From assembly GCA_041740995.1 (NCBI GenBank), contig JBGSKY010000041.1:1-64000 (forward strand): 64,000 nucleotides of DNA. Reading direction: 5' to 3'. The notes under the pieces were generated by a model. The model was not told the origin of the DNA and ran no database searches. It worked only from the letters and a program-made list of their open reading frames with translations. Shown here piece after piece: positions 9,152-18,631 of this stretch; position 1 is the stretch's first letter; each line of letters opens with the position of its first letter. The translations under genes and the position numbers were made by a program. The DNA is from JBGSKY01 sp041740995 (GTDB taxonomy: Bacteria; Planctomycetota; Planctomycetia; Pirellulales; Pirellulaceae).

Positions 9152-11455
9152 TTAAGTGGTGTAATTGGTCGTATAGTTGTTGCTGTAATTGGTATAAGTG
9201 TAACCGGAGTTTGTTCGACCAGCTCGGTTCACAATCAATCCGGCCAGTTTCGCGTTTACTGAACTTAGAATTCGGTTGCATTGCCGCGATTTGGTCAGGC
9301 TTTGCGAGTCAAGCGAAGTGACTAGGATGACTCTATCAACGAGAGGTGCAATGATTGCAGGGTCGGAGACTGCTAAAAGCGGCGGGCAGTCCACTATGAC
9401 ATATGCAAATTCCATGCGAGCAGCTTCCAACATTGTTTTGAATTCCTCGCTCGCAAGAAGTTCTGCAGGGTTATCGGGGATTTTTCCTGAAGTCAAAATC
9501 TTGAGGTTAGGAAGCGGGCCCTGCTGACACGCCTCGTCAATCGACAAGGTTCCGTTGACGACCTCTGCCAAACCCTTCTTGTTTTCCAAACCAAATATTG
9601 CGTGCACGTTAGGGCGACGCATATCGCTATCGATTAATAAAATTGGCTTGTTCATTTTGGCAAATGAAACCGCTAGATTTACTGTCGTTGTGGATTTTCC
9701 ATCCCCTTGGCTTGGGCTTGTGATCGCAAAAATTTTATGCTCGCCGCCTAGTGTAAAAAGTACTTGCGTTCGGATATTGCGATATGCTTCGCTGATGGAA
9801 GATTTCGTGTCATGAAGCGTAAAGACAGCAGGAGAAACTTTGGGAGAACCATCAGCGATTTTCTTCATGATCGATTTCAGTTCAGGGTCTCGATCGAAGT
9901 CTGGAATATGGCTTATGACACCACTCTCATAAATTTGTTCTAAATCTTCAGCTGATCTGATTCGACGGTCGGAAAGCTCGAGCATCAGAACCGACATCAC
10001 AGTCATTAGCATGGTTGAAAAGATAGTCAAAGCGGATGCAATTTGAATGTTAGGTGAAACTTTCTCGCCAATCTCCGGGTCTTCTATGACTTCCTGAATT
10101 AAAGCCGAAGAATCTTGCTGCATATTTATGTCGCGAAGTCTTTCTACGATAGAATTATACAGGTCAGATTGCCGCGTCATCTCGCGAATATATTCTTCAT
10201 TCTGCAATTCGTAATCTACTAACTTTTTAGCCTCAATTTCGGCCATTGCCATTTGCTTTTTGAGGTCTTGTTGACGTTGCTCCAATCCCAATAAATCATT
10301 TTTTAGCAAGTTGATATATGCTTGCATCACATCGTCGGGCGTAAGTTGTTTTTGATTTGATGAGCCGCTTAAAATTTTCTGGCGTGAATTAAAAAAATCT
10401 TCCATTTCGCTAATTTGCGATGACAGAGTTTGGACTTCGGGATGGGATGCACCAAAATCCTGCCGAACTCGTCGAAGTTGCGTTCGCAATTCAAGCAGAG
10501 TGTTGTATTCAGCTTGTGCCCCCGCGATTCTTTCAGGCTGTTGAGATTGAAACGCAGCGGTTTGCGCTTCACCTCTCTCGACGGCGACAAGGATGCCAAG
10601 CCGCTCGGCATTTTTCTCGTCGATTAAGGCAAGCTTCTCTAGCTCTGGCCCGCTGCTGCCTTTCAGTCGCTCTAGTCCGCTTTGGACCAAATTGATTCGG
10701 CTCTGTGCTTCATCCATGCTGACGAGCAATTCGGAAACATCGGCTGCCAACTCTTCGTAACGAAGAGCATAAATGTTAGCGCCACCGGCTGTACTAGAGA
10801 GGATCGGCGAGCTACCACGAAATTCGCGATATTCGGTCGAAACGGCCTCGATGTCTGCTTCGATATCATGCCGAGCTTTGTTGATCAAATCAACAGCTTC
10901 TCGATTGACATCGCGAAATTTGGAAGCAACAAAACGCTTGTACTCCTCCAAAATCGCCGTTACGACTAACTGGCTAACTTCGGGGTCTTTATCGCGAAAC
11001 GCCAATTGCAAAACACGTGCACCGCGTGAACTGCCAGTTCCGACGTGTGTTACGTAGAGGCTGCCGATGATGTGCTCCGCCAAAGTTTTATTGGTTGGGA
11101 CACTTTGGACTAGCGGTTCAAGTTCTGCCAAGCCATCTGCATCGATCGCGTTGGTAACGATTCGCTTGCTCTGAAGCAAACTCATGTGGGTCGCCAGCAA
11201 ATCTTCGGAAATAGAAGATTCTCCGCTTCTGATCTGCGACGCCATGCTAGCAGACTCATTTTGCATCAGCAGAATTTGGCAACGAGATTGATATGTTGGC
11301 GACAAAAAAAGTAGGTATCCGACGCCAAGCAGGATGCCTACCAACCCGCTCGTGATTATCGCAATTTTTCGTCGATTGATAATCGATAGCAAGTCGATGG
11401 AGAATATATCGTTCGCGTTTTGCTTTGCGGTTTCGACTTTGATACTTGCTGCCAT
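9152..11455 (-). CDS. Wzc-like polysaccharide co-polymerase and tyrosine autokinase
   Basis: The 767-residue protein combines a Wzz chain-length domain and a BY-kinase domain. The first membrane segment is at about 30-52 and the second at about 471-493, with a long coiled-coil periplasmic part between them. The kinase has Walker A SQGDGKST (582-589), Walker A' ILLIDSDMRRP (605-615) and Walker B YVIVDCPP (685-692). The end is tyrosine-rich, with five Tyr in the last 16 residues (752, 754, 757, 761, 765), the usual autophosphorylation cluster. It controls glycan chain length and export and is probably the first gene of the minus-strand operon. A tyrosine phosphatase partner is not seen here. 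Confidence 0.93.
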   Translation of the reverse strand: MAASIKVETAKQNANDIFSIDLLSIINRRKIAIITSGLVGILLGVGYLLFLSPTYQSRCQILLMQNESASMASQIRSGESSISEDLLATHMSLLQSKRIVTNAIDADGLAELEPLVQSVPTNKTLAEHIIGSLYVTHVGTGSSRGARVLQLAFRDKDPEVSQLVVTAILEEYKRFVASKFRDVNREAVDLINKARHDIEADIEAVSTEYREFRGSSPILSSTAGGANIYALRYEELAADVSELLVSMDEAQSRINLVQSGLERLKGSSGPELEKLALIDEKNAERLGILVAVERGEAQTAAFQSQQPERIAGAQAEYNTLLELRTQLRRVRQDFGASHPEVQTLSSQISEMEDFFNSRQKILSGSSNQKQLTPDDVMQAYINLLKNDLLGLEQRQQDLKKQMAMAEIEAKKLVDYELQNEEYIREMTRQSDLYNSIVERLRDINMQQDSSALIQEVIEDPEIGEKVSPNIQIASALTIFSTMLMTVMSVLMLELSDRRIRSAEDLEQIYESGVISHIPDFDRDPELKSIMKKIADGSPKVSPAVFTLHDTKSSISEAYRNIRTQVLFTLGGEHKIFAITSPSQGDGKSTTTVNLAVSFAKMNKPILLIDSDMRRPNVHAIFGLENKKGLAEVVNGTLSIDEACQQGPLPNLKILTSGKIPDNPAELLASEEFKTMLEAARMEFAYVIVDCPPLLAVSDPAIIAPLVDRVILVTSLDSQSLTKSRQCNRILSSVNAKLAGLIVNRAGRTNSGYTYTNYSNNYTTNYTT

Positions 11456-12307
11456 TTGAATCAGTGTTCCGAAAAAAAGTTACCGACTCCAAATGTGGAC
11501 GTTCGGCAAATCAGTTTGACAATGTCCAACGCTTGAATCCGCCTGGACAATATCTCTACATACCAAAATAGAGTAATTGATGATGACGACTGTAGCGAGA
11601 GATTTTCGTGACGACGACGCTGCTCGAAATGAAAAATCCGAGCTACTGCCGGGCTTCGAAGGAGAAAATCGCATAATCATGCTAAACGGTCGCTTACGCT
11701 AAAACTGTTATAAACGGAAATCGTTTTGTAAGCGGAGCGAATATAGGAAAACTTCCTGAATCTTCAGACACTTGCAAGCGATTGAAAGCTGGCAGCAATT
11801 GTCGCTGTTGGCTTAATGAAAAGTTTACTTGAGAATCGGTATCGGCCCCTCTGGCGAACCTATCAATGATGCAGGGCTGTCACTGATGCCGAAGACCACA
11901 GATTTTATTTCGAATTTGGCCGAGACTCAGAGGTCGCACAACAGGCGAAAATTGTGTTTTGAGCGGATGTCGTGACGTTCGTTGATATCCTTTTAGCGAT
12001 ACGATAGAGGCCGATGCTCAAAGATCAGATTGATTTGCTACCGAACAAAGTTGATGGCGTGGCAAAGCAGAGTAAGATGGAGGATGGGCCGCCGCCGAAT
12101 TCTGCGAAAGCCAAGTGCTTTGTCAGCGAAAATAATCTACGCGATTCTAGATTTAAGAGTTGGACTGTTGGGTATCAAAGAGACACTTTTCTCGGATCAA
12201 GATTAACTGCATCGTGGCTTACGACCGTCGCTTCTAGCGATTTTTTCACAAGCTGCAATCTAACATCGCAAGCGGAGATCCGGTTTAGGATCAGAAAGCA
12301 GTAGCTT
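11456..12307. other. Long divergent intergenic region between wzc-like and ligase-like genes
   Basis: This 852-base region separates divergent halves of the polysaccharide island and should hold both promoters. The ORF 12014-12304 (96 codons) ends three bases before the next ATG but has no recognisable motif and a non-natural composition, and the minus-strand ORFs here are equally unconvincing. No repeat or RNA structure that I could defend was seen. Confidence 0.5.
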
Positions 12308-13732
12308 ATGTATTGGTTGTTCCTAGTAGGATTGACGGCAGCTTTTGTTGCGATTTCGTATCGATTTAATCCCCGACTGGCAATCGGTGTCGTTATAGCA
12401 ACTGCATTTCTGCTGCCCGTTTGGTGCCAATTTGACATGATTGGTGTTTCGAACGAATTGGAATTGGCACTTGGCCTGGATTTAAAGGTCAGTGTTGGAA
12501 CGACCTGTCTGATTCTCTATTGTTTCATGCCCGGTCGAACTTTTCCGGTAACGTTGGTTCCATGTGATTTTGTAATGATTTTTCTCGTTACCACGCATGC
12601 GATGAGCGACTGCTTTAATGAGGGCTTTACTTGGATTTTGGTGCCAAGAATTTACGCCGAGTGGTACGTGCCATACATTACTGGAAGGCTAGTTATCCAG
12701 AAACAAGGTGACATAAGTAATTTTTGGAAAATTATGGCAGCCTTCGGCACAGTCGTTGGAATGCTTGCTGTTTTTGAAGCCTTCTCTTACGTAAACTTGT
12801 ATGAATACATTTTTGGGCCTCGGCCTTTAAATGGAGTTCCAAGAGACGTCATACGATGGGGCATTAAGCGATCGTACGGCCATTCGATGCACCCGTTATA
12901 CTTATCAGTTGTTCTGATAGGCTTACTTGGTTGGAGTTTCTTTGGTTCGCTCCAATCGGTGTATCGCCGCGCTAACAAGTTTTGGCTATTTGCACCGCTG
13001 TGGCCCATTCTGGGGATCGCTGTGACAGGTGCTCGCAGTTCTATTTTAGCAATTCCGATTATCGCGATCGCTACTTTGTTTTTCGGTTTTCGGAAGTTGC
13101 GTTGGTGGATAATCGGTACGACATTAATCGCAGGTGGATTCGTGATGATCAATCGCGAAGCAATTATCGTGAAGCTAGAACAATGGGGGGGCGAGAGACG
13201 CGGCTATGTCAAAAACCAGATTGTTGTTGATGGGGAAGTTCTCTCGCACTCTGGAACAAGAAATCGGTTGAACCTGTTAGCGGTCTATGATATCGCGTTA
13301 CGTCGAAGCGGTTTACTCGGCTTTGGAACTGAAAATGTCGGTGATTTTCCACCGAATGTGCCTCTAGGTCCGCGTGAAGTAGCGACTTTGAAAAAAGTGA
13401 AATATATTGATAATCAATTCATTTTGATCACTTTGCGTTTCGGATATCTGGGATTGCTCTTTTTTGCCGGAGCGATCTTCGCGGCGATTATGCAGTTGTT
13501 TTATGTTGGCAACCAGTATCCTGGTCGATCCGTGCAGCGATTTTGCGCCTGTATTGCTGCAGGGTTAGTCGGAACCTCGATATGTCTGCTGACAGTCTGG
13601 ATGCCACACGAAATTGGATTTCTTCTCTGCTGGACGCTTGGTCTGAGCAGCGCCGTAATGGTTGCCTATATAAGAGGCGAGCTTTCGTCAGATATTGCCG
13701 ATTCAAACAGTAGAGCGGTAAGATTGTACTAA
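12308..13732 (+). CDS. O-antigen ligase/polymerase-like membrane protein
   Basis: The 474-residue polytopic protein has about ten to twelve hydrophobic helices and a large periplasmic loop after the helix around residues 265-285 (IREAIIVKLEQWGG-like region, with GTRNRLNLLAVYD). Short polar motifs such as SHSGTRNRL and GLLGFGTENVG are of the kind found in the Wzy_C/O-antigen ligase family. It may polymerise repeat units or ligate finished chains. Start is ATG at 12308; no good ribosome-binding site is visible. It begins the plus-strand half of the cluster, followed by an FkbM methyltransferase and the initiating transferase. Confidence 0.78.
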   Translation: MYWLFLVGLTAAFVAISYRFNPRLAIGVVIATAFLLPVWCQFDMIGVSNELELALGLDLKVSVGTTCLILYCFMPGRTFPVTLVPCDFVMIFLVTTHAMSDCFNEGFTWILVPRIYAEWYVPYITGRLVIQKQGDISNFWKIMAAFGTVVGMLAVFEAFSYVNLYEYIFGPRPLNGVPRDVIRWGIKRSYGHSMHPLYLSVVLIGLLGWSFFGSLQSVYRRANKFWLFAPLWPILGIAVTGARSSILAIPIIAIATLFFGFRKLRWWIIGTTLIAGGFVMINREAIIVKLEQWGGERRGYVKNQIVVDGEVLSHSGTRNRLNLLAVYDIALRRSGLLGFGTENVGDFPPNVPLGPREVATLKKVKYIDNQFILITLRFGYLGLLFFAGAIFAAIMQLFYVGNQYPGRSVQRFCACIAAGLVGTSICLLTVWMPHEIGFLLCWTLGLSSAVMVAYIRGELSSDIADSNSRAVRLY

Positions 13733-13868
13733 ATTTAGCGACGACCAAAAGAATTCAGCTGACTGTGCTGCTAGAAATAACTTGTTGTTTAGTATGCCTT
13801 AAGTACGCTAAATCGTAGATTTGTATTGTTTATCATACGTTGACTCGCTCATTGAAAATCGAAGTTTT

Positions 13869-14555
13869 ATGCTGCCTTACAAAGTAAAAACATTGCTCAC
13901 AGATTTAGGATTAAGACGAGATGATAATGAACATCCGTTGCTCGACGATGTACAAGGAGTCGTACATGTTGGTGCGAACATTGGCCAAGAGCGAAAAACT
14001 TACGCTAGAAAAGGCCTGAATGTTTTATGGGTCGAGCCAATCCCAGAAGTCTTTGAAAAATTGAAGCACAACATTCGGGCTTTTCCTAATCAACAAGCAA
14101 TTCATGCTTTAGTCACTGACGTTGACGGGGCGGAGTATGAATTCAATGTTTCGAACACTGGCGGCGTAGCTTCATCAATTCTAAAGCTTGGAGAGTGTCA
14201 AAAGTTATGGCCAAATGTGAAGTTTACAAGCGTCGCTAAATACAAAAGCTTGACCTTGCCAACGTTGATGCAGCAAGCACAAGCGGACGTTAATGACTAT
14301 CAAGCATTGATGTTAGATACACAAGGAAGCGAGTTATTGATACTCCGAGGTGCGGTCCCAATTCTCTCATATTTCAAATACGTCAAGGTTGAAGTGCCTG
14401 ATTTCCCATCCTATGAAGGATGTGTAGAAGTCAATGAGTTGGGCGATTTCATGACGGAAAACAACTTCGAAGAAATGTCGAGGGAATGTTTTAAATCCGA
14501 TAGAAGCGTTGGCAACTACTACGATATCGTATATCGGTCTTGCACCAAAATTTAA
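13869..14555 (+). CDS. FkbM family methyltransferase
   Basis: From the ATG at 13869 the protein has 228 residues. It shows SAM motif I VVHVGANIGQE (about 31-41), the acidic WVEPIPE (E56) and the FkbM signature LMLDTQGSELLILRGA. This compact form, with HVGANIGQE in place of DVGANxG, is common among FkbM proteins in glycan clusters. The frame is open upstream to a TTG at 13821, but the ATG gives the usual family start. It would O-methylate a sugar of the repeat unit or its end. It is the third methyltransferase of the island. Confidence 0.87.
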   Translation: MLPYKVKTLLTDLGLRRDDNEHPLLDDVQGVVHVGANIGQERKTYARKGLNVLWVEPIPEVFEKLKHNIRAFPNQQAIHALVTDVDGAEYEFNVSNTGGVASSILKLGECQKLWPNVKFTSVAKYKSLTLPTLMQQAQADVNDYQALMLDTQGSELLILRGAVPILSYFKYVKVEVPDFPSYEGCVEVNELGDFMTENNFEEMSRECFKSDRSVGNYYDIVYRSCTKI

Positions 14556-15095
14556 TCTCGGGCAAAGAACCCGACGAGTGCATCATGCGAAAACTCGCAA
14601 TCGTTGGCTTGCATGGCAACTATCTAGAAATTATTGGCATCCGAAAGGCGATTGTCCGCGCGACAGTGTCTTCAGTCATGTTGCCTTTTGAATGCAGAAT
14701 TACACCGCTTCAAAAAATTGGCACTCTGTTGATTCCCCTCTGGAAAATCTTTTCGCGTACGCTTGTCGCGAATTAGAGCGTGTAAATCTGGACGTCCAAA
14801 TCGCGCGGCCAAGTAAAAACCAAGGCCAAATTGCGTTTAGGGACTCTAAAATTACTGAGTCTGAATTTAACGGCACCACACTCAAAAAAGTTTTTTGGAA
14901 AGCGAGATGGTGTTAGACTTTGCTCAACCCAAGACTACCATAGAAGCCAAGTTTGATGCCTATTTTTGCTTGGAAATTTGATTGTGTCGCAGATTTCAGT
15001 CTCCGATTTGGACTGGAATCCAGTCGGCATAGCGATACGATGACCAAGCAACTTCGAGAGTAACCGCTTTGACTCATTGTGATATCCTACAAAGT
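14556..15095. other. Intergenic region with broken coding-like fragments
   Basis: No intact gene is visible. Frame fragments such as MRKLAIVGLHGNYLEIIG (from about 14585) and a 74-codon ORF at 14692-14916 (NWHSVDSPLENLFAYACREL) are open in different frames and could be remains of a small frameshifted gene, but neither matches a family I recognise. The last 180 bases probably hold the promoter of the initiating transferase. Confidence 0.4.
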
Positions 15096-16649
15096 ATGCC
15101 TGAACTGATTGAGACGGACCGAGATTTGGAATTGCTTGCGGAAAGTCCGTTAGTGCGACCAAAGCCAGAAATGGCGACCGGTTCAAAAAATTTAGACCGT
15201 AACCCTAGCTTTGGTTACTCGTTTCAGCTTTTCCAAGTCGGTTTTCTGCTTTGGTTAGCCGATGTTTTTGCTGCTGCCGCGACGATAAGCTTTGGCTTTC
15301 TTGTGACGGTTTCGTTGGGCAGAACAGTCAACCATTTCCTTCCTTTTCTAGGTTGTGTGCTGAGCGCTTACACAATTTGCATTTGGTCATCAGGGCTTTA
15401 TCCGGGAATCGGTTGGCATCCAGCGAAGGAAATTAAGCAACTATTTCGCGCGAGCTTGGCCGCGTCGCTAGGCATGACGGTGGCCTTGCTGATGGGATCT
15501 AGCTGGGCATCGCCCTATATTTGGATGCTCGGTTTTGGCTTTCCGCTACAGCTTTTTTTGCTGCCACTTTTTCGCAGCACCATGAAGTCATTTATGCGAT
15601 GGCAGCACTGGGGCGTTCCGTTTTATTTTCTTGGTGAACGTCAAGCAGTGATGCGTGTTTACCGAGATATGAATCGATTTGGTTGGACAATGTTGAGGCC
15701 ACTGGGTCGATTCGCGGCGGCAGACGTCTCAAATGAATTTCGTGAGACCTCTGATGAAATTATCGATGCTCTTGAATGGCGATTTGAGCAACAGGTAACG
15801 TATCTGGGAACGCCTGACCTGCTTTCTAGTATGGCAAAGAAGAGCGGCGTTTTTTGGTTGTTCGTAGTTGCCGAGAATCCGACCGCTGAATTGCGCGCTT
15901 CAGACCCAAATATATCTCAGACATTTCCGGGCGTAATTTGTATAGACGACTCGCGTTCCCAAGGTTACTCCGGTAGTGCAACGGTAAGTTGTGGGCTAAC
16001 GAGCGGAATTCGGTTCGAGGAATCGTTACTGCTGCCCTGGCCAAAATTTTTGAAGAGATCGCTTGACGTGATTGTTGCATCGTCGGCAATTTTTCTGCTA
16101 AGCCCATTGCTGATTTTCATTGCTTTGATGACCAAGTTTACAAGCCCTGGACCGATCTTCTACAGCCACGGGCGTATCGGTCGCGGTGGACGCGCATTTA
16201 AAGCGTGGAAATTTCGATCGATGCGAGTTGATGCTGATCGAGCGTTGGAAACCTACCTCGAGCAACATCCCGAGTTGCGGGAAGAGTGGGAACGCGATCA
16301 CAAACTGCGAGAAGATCCAAGAATTACCCGGCTTGGCCGCGTGCTTCGAAAATTAAGCCTGGATGAGTTGCCACAGCTCTGGAACGTCTTGACAGGCGAT
16401 ATGAGTTTGGTCGGCCCGCGACCTATTGTTCACGCTGAGATTATTAAATACGGCGACACTTTTCGCTACTACCTTCGAGTCACGCCTGGAATAACGGGTC
16501 TCTGGCAAATCTCCGGTCGAAATAATACGACTTATCAAGAGCGATTGGCTTACGACGAAGCTTATGTCCGCAATTGGTCGCCTTGGCTCGATTTGTACAT
16601 CTTATTGCGTACCATAAGAACCGTGTTGCTTTGCGAAGGTGCTTATTGA
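15096..16649 (+). CDS. Undecaprenyl-phosphate sugar phosphotransferase, WbaP-like
   Basis: Begun at the ATG at 15096, the 517-residue protein is a polyprenyl-phosphate hexose-1-phosphate transferase that starts repeat-unit synthesis on undecaprenyl phosphate. Four N-terminal membrane helices (about 40-165) and a soluble central region precede the catalytic domain. That domain has a re-entrant helix (KRSLDVIVASSAIFLLSPL), the KFRSM motif (372-376), LDELPQLWNVLTGDMSLVGPRP-type residues, and the PGITGLWQISGR and AYDEAYVRNWS motifs at the end. This WbaP-sized form commonly transfers galactose-1-phosphate; the sugar is inferred only from size. The TTG at 15069 is a less likely start. Confidence 0.92.
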   Translation: MPELIETDRDLELLAESPLVRPKPEMATGSKNLDRNPSFGYSFQLFQVGFLLWLADVFAAAATISFGFLVTVSLGRTVNHFLPFLGCVLSAYTICIWSSGLYPGIGWHPAKEIKQLFRASLAASLGMTVALLMGSSWASPYIWMLGFGFPLQLFLLPLFRSTMKSFMRWQHWGVPFYFLGERQAVMRVYRDMNRFGWTMLRPLGRFAAADVSNEFRETSDEIIDALEWRFEQQVTYLGTPDLLSSMAKKSGVFWLFVVAENPTAELRASDPNISQTFPGVICIDDSRSQGYSGSATVSCGLTSGIRFEESLLLPWPKFLKRSLDVIVASSAIFLLSPLLIFIALMTKFTSPGPIFYSHGRIGRGGRAFKAWKFRSMRVDADRALETYLEQHPELREEWERDHKLREDPRITRLGRVLRKLSLDELPQLWNVLTGDMSLVGPRPIVHAEIIKYGDTFRYYLRVTPGITGLWQISGRNNTTYQERLAYDEAYVRNWSPWLDLYILLRTIRTVLLCEGAY

Positions 16650-16699
16650 GCTGATTCGTTTGCCTGTTTTAAGTTAGGCCGTCCTGCTCTATCGAAGTG

Positions 16700-16715
16700 A
16701 GCGGTCTGATCCGCT
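16700..16715. repeat. Short hairpin between convergent genes
   Basis: AGCGG and CCGCT arms enclose a six-base loop. Outside them, TTTGCCTG (16659-16666) pairs with CAGGCAAA (16717-16724). It lies between the stops of the transferase and phosphatase genes and may serve transcription termination, although no clear T-run follows. Confidence 0.35.
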
Positions 16716-16863
16716 GCAGGCAAAATATGTGAATCGTGATTCGTTCTATTCAGAACACTTCGAGCGACTCGGAACTTGCAAAAATTGCGGATAATTTTTG
16801 GAAGAAGTTTTTAGCGTTCAATTTGGGCTCTTTGGCGGCTGTCGCTACGTAAAAAGGCTTCTG

Positions 16864-17820
16864 CTAGCCGTCCAATTCCGATATCACGAAGTCCTTCGTA
16901 TCAGAATTTAGTCCACCGACTTCTTGCAAGGCCACTTCTTGTTGAGCTCGTTCGAGCTGGGCGGTGGAAATAAATTTTGCAACGATAGTAGTTGTATTAT
17001 CAGTGCCACCTGCCTCATTCGCCGCTCCAATCAATTCTTCGGAGATGCGCGTCGCGGTGATCTTCTTGCTGAGCATCGAACCGATTTCTTTGTCGCTCAC
17101 GTGTCGATTCAATCCATCGGTGCAGAGCAAAACAGTGTCACCAACTTTAAGTTCGAATTGATGAAAATCAGCTAACACTTCCTCGGCGTTTGTGGCAAGT
17201 ACGTTCCAGAGTGCACGTTCGCTCTTTATCGATTGCCAATTCACTCCATCGAAACGCTGCTTCTGCTCAGTGGTCGCTTTTCCACTTTCCAAATCGAGCT
17301 TTAATTGTTCGACAGTATGATCAGTTGTGACTTGTTTGAGCTCGCCTTCCCTCATCAGATAGCAACGCGAATCGCCGACATGTAGCAAATATGCAATTGG
17401 CCAAGTCACTAGCAGCAAAGTTAGGGTTGTCCCCATCCCTTCGCGTTGCGGCACTTCGCGTGCGTCGCTGGTCAGCGCTTGCCGAGCCATTTCAACCCCA
17501 CGAAGCAACGAAGCTTGAATAAGGTTTTCAGGACTGTAAGTCAATTCTGGCCATAGCAAATCATTCAATACATAATCGATCAAACTGTCGACAACGATCT
17601 GGCTAGCTCTTTCGCCGGCTTCGTGACCACCCATTCCATCTGCAACCATGAGCAGTACACCTTTGGCTTCTCCGAAAAGACGCGTTTGGTGATCTAGACC
17701 TAAGCTAGTGCTGATCACTCGTGTCGATTTGCACATTTCGGCAATTAGAAAGTGGTCTTCGTTAGTCGAACGTGCTCTGCCAACATCCGTCCTTCCACTG
17801 CAGTCCATTTTTCCGAGCAT
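16864..17820 (-). CDS. PP2C-family Ser/Thr protein phosphatase
   Basis: The 318-residue protein phosphatase (from the ATG at 17820) has the metal-site motifs of bacterial PP2C/Stp1 enzymes in order: SGRTDVGRARSTNEDHF near the N-terminus, MVADGMGGHEAGERAS, LLHVGDSRCYLMREGE, LLCTDGLNRHVSD and GGTDNTTTIVAKF. All four metal-binding aspartates are present, so it should be active on phospho-Ser/Thr proteins made by the many planctomycete Hanks kinases. It lies downstream of the TerB gene in the same direction (84-base gap) and may be cotranscribed. No receptor or membrane part is visible. Confidence 0.93.
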   Translation of the reverse strand: MLGKMDCSGRTDVGRARSTNEDHFLIAEMCKSTRVISTSLGLDHQTRLFGEAKGVLLMVADGMGGHEAGERASQIVVDSLIDYVLNDLLWPELTYSPENLIQASLLRGVEMARQALTSDAREVPQREGMGTTLTLLLVTWPIAYLLHVGDSRCYLMREGELKQVTTDHTVEQLKLDLESGKATTEQKQRFDGVNWQSIKSERALWNVLATNAEEVLADFHQFELKVGDTVLLCTDGLNRHVSDKEIGSMLSKKITATRISEELIGAANEAGGTDNTTTIVAKFISTAQLERAQQEVALQEVGGLNSDTKDFVISELDG

Positions 17821-17909
17821 AAGCAATCGACTTTAAAGTTTGTCCCTACCCGGTCAAGCAAGCTATTCGCGGTGCAAATCCGAGATATCTTTTGGGAAAT
17901 GTTTAGAAT

Positions 17910-18284
17910 TCAAAGAAGGTCCGGGGTTTTTCCGCTCTTTTTGACCACCAGTAACTGGTCGATTAGCTCGTCTATTTCAACGCGATCAATTTGCATTTGA
18001 ACTGCCGCGCTTGCAAACAAGCGTTTTTCCATCTCGTTAAGTTTGCCATCAGCGGCCATCATCCGAAGCATGTCGCGCATCAATTTCATTTTTTCAGAAT
18101 GGTCGGTCGGGATGACCAATTTTGCATCAGCCTTTGTCGCTTCTTTGAAAGCCGACTGGAACTGATCGTCCGTCAGTCCGTAATGATGGCAACGGTCAGC
18201 AAGGAAAGAGAGTTCTTGTTCAGCGAATTGACCGTCGGCGGCAGCCATCATTATCAAGTTTTTGAGCTGCTCGATCAGTTCCAT
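17910..18284 (-). CDS. TerB-like helical protein
   Basis: The 124-residue protein has the TerB fold: two repeated acidic helix pairs with the signature MMAAADGQFAEQE (12-24) and RMMAADGKLNEMEK (73-86), the metal-linked D-G-x(4)-E positions of this family. TerB proteins bind divalent metal and appear in tellurite/stress systems, but a small lone TerB domain does not by itself point to tellurite resistance. It is followed by the PP2C gene; the two may form a small signalling unit. Confidence 0.82.
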   Translation of the reverse strand: MELIEQLKNLIMMAAADGQFAEQELSFLADRCHHYGLTDDQFQSAFKEATKADAKLVIPTDHSEKMKLMRDMLRMMAADGKLNEMEKRLFASAAVQMQIDRVEIDELIDQLLVVKKSGKTPDLL

Positions 18285-18358
18285 TGTTTCCCCGTTTAGC
18301 CGTTAGTAAAAACGTCTTAACACCGCGAAAAAATATCTTTTCGTCGGCTCAATTAAAG

Positions 18359-18430
18359 TAGGGGTGTAGGGACTCGAACCCCAACTAACAGAGTCAGAAT
18401 CTGTCGTGCTACCGATTACACCACACCCCT
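18359..18430 (-). tRNA. tRNA-Gln (anticodon CTG)
   Basis: Read on the minus strand, the 72-base gene folds as a full cloverleaf. The acceptor is AGGGGTG/CACCCCT, the D stem is GTGT/GCAC, the anticodon stem is ACAGA/TCTGT with loop TTCTGAC, and the T arm is TGGGG-TTCGAGT-CCCTA. The anticodon CTG at 18395-18397 (read as CAG on the plus strand) decodes CAG as glutamine. The 3' CCA is not encoded. Discriminator base is A. Confidence 0.93.
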
Positions 18431-18631
18431 ATGATTGTTCTGAAGGCACTGTCCGAAAATCGGCGCTACCTCACTTCGTTTTTTATGGTTCAGATGGATG
18501 CCTCGCGTAGATTCTAATTAACGCTTGAACCATCGACAATCGTTATGAAGCTAGCGATTGACAAGTGCTGCGTCAAGCGATCGGACATTTTGGATCTTGA
18601 AAGCTATCCAATTTAAAGGTCGGCCAGTCTG

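Noticed and set aside
12014..12304. 96-codon plus-strand ORF ending three bases before the O-antigen ligase-like gene
   Set aside because: No motif, mixed composition, and a minus-strand ORF of equal quality overlaps it; position near the next start is not enough.
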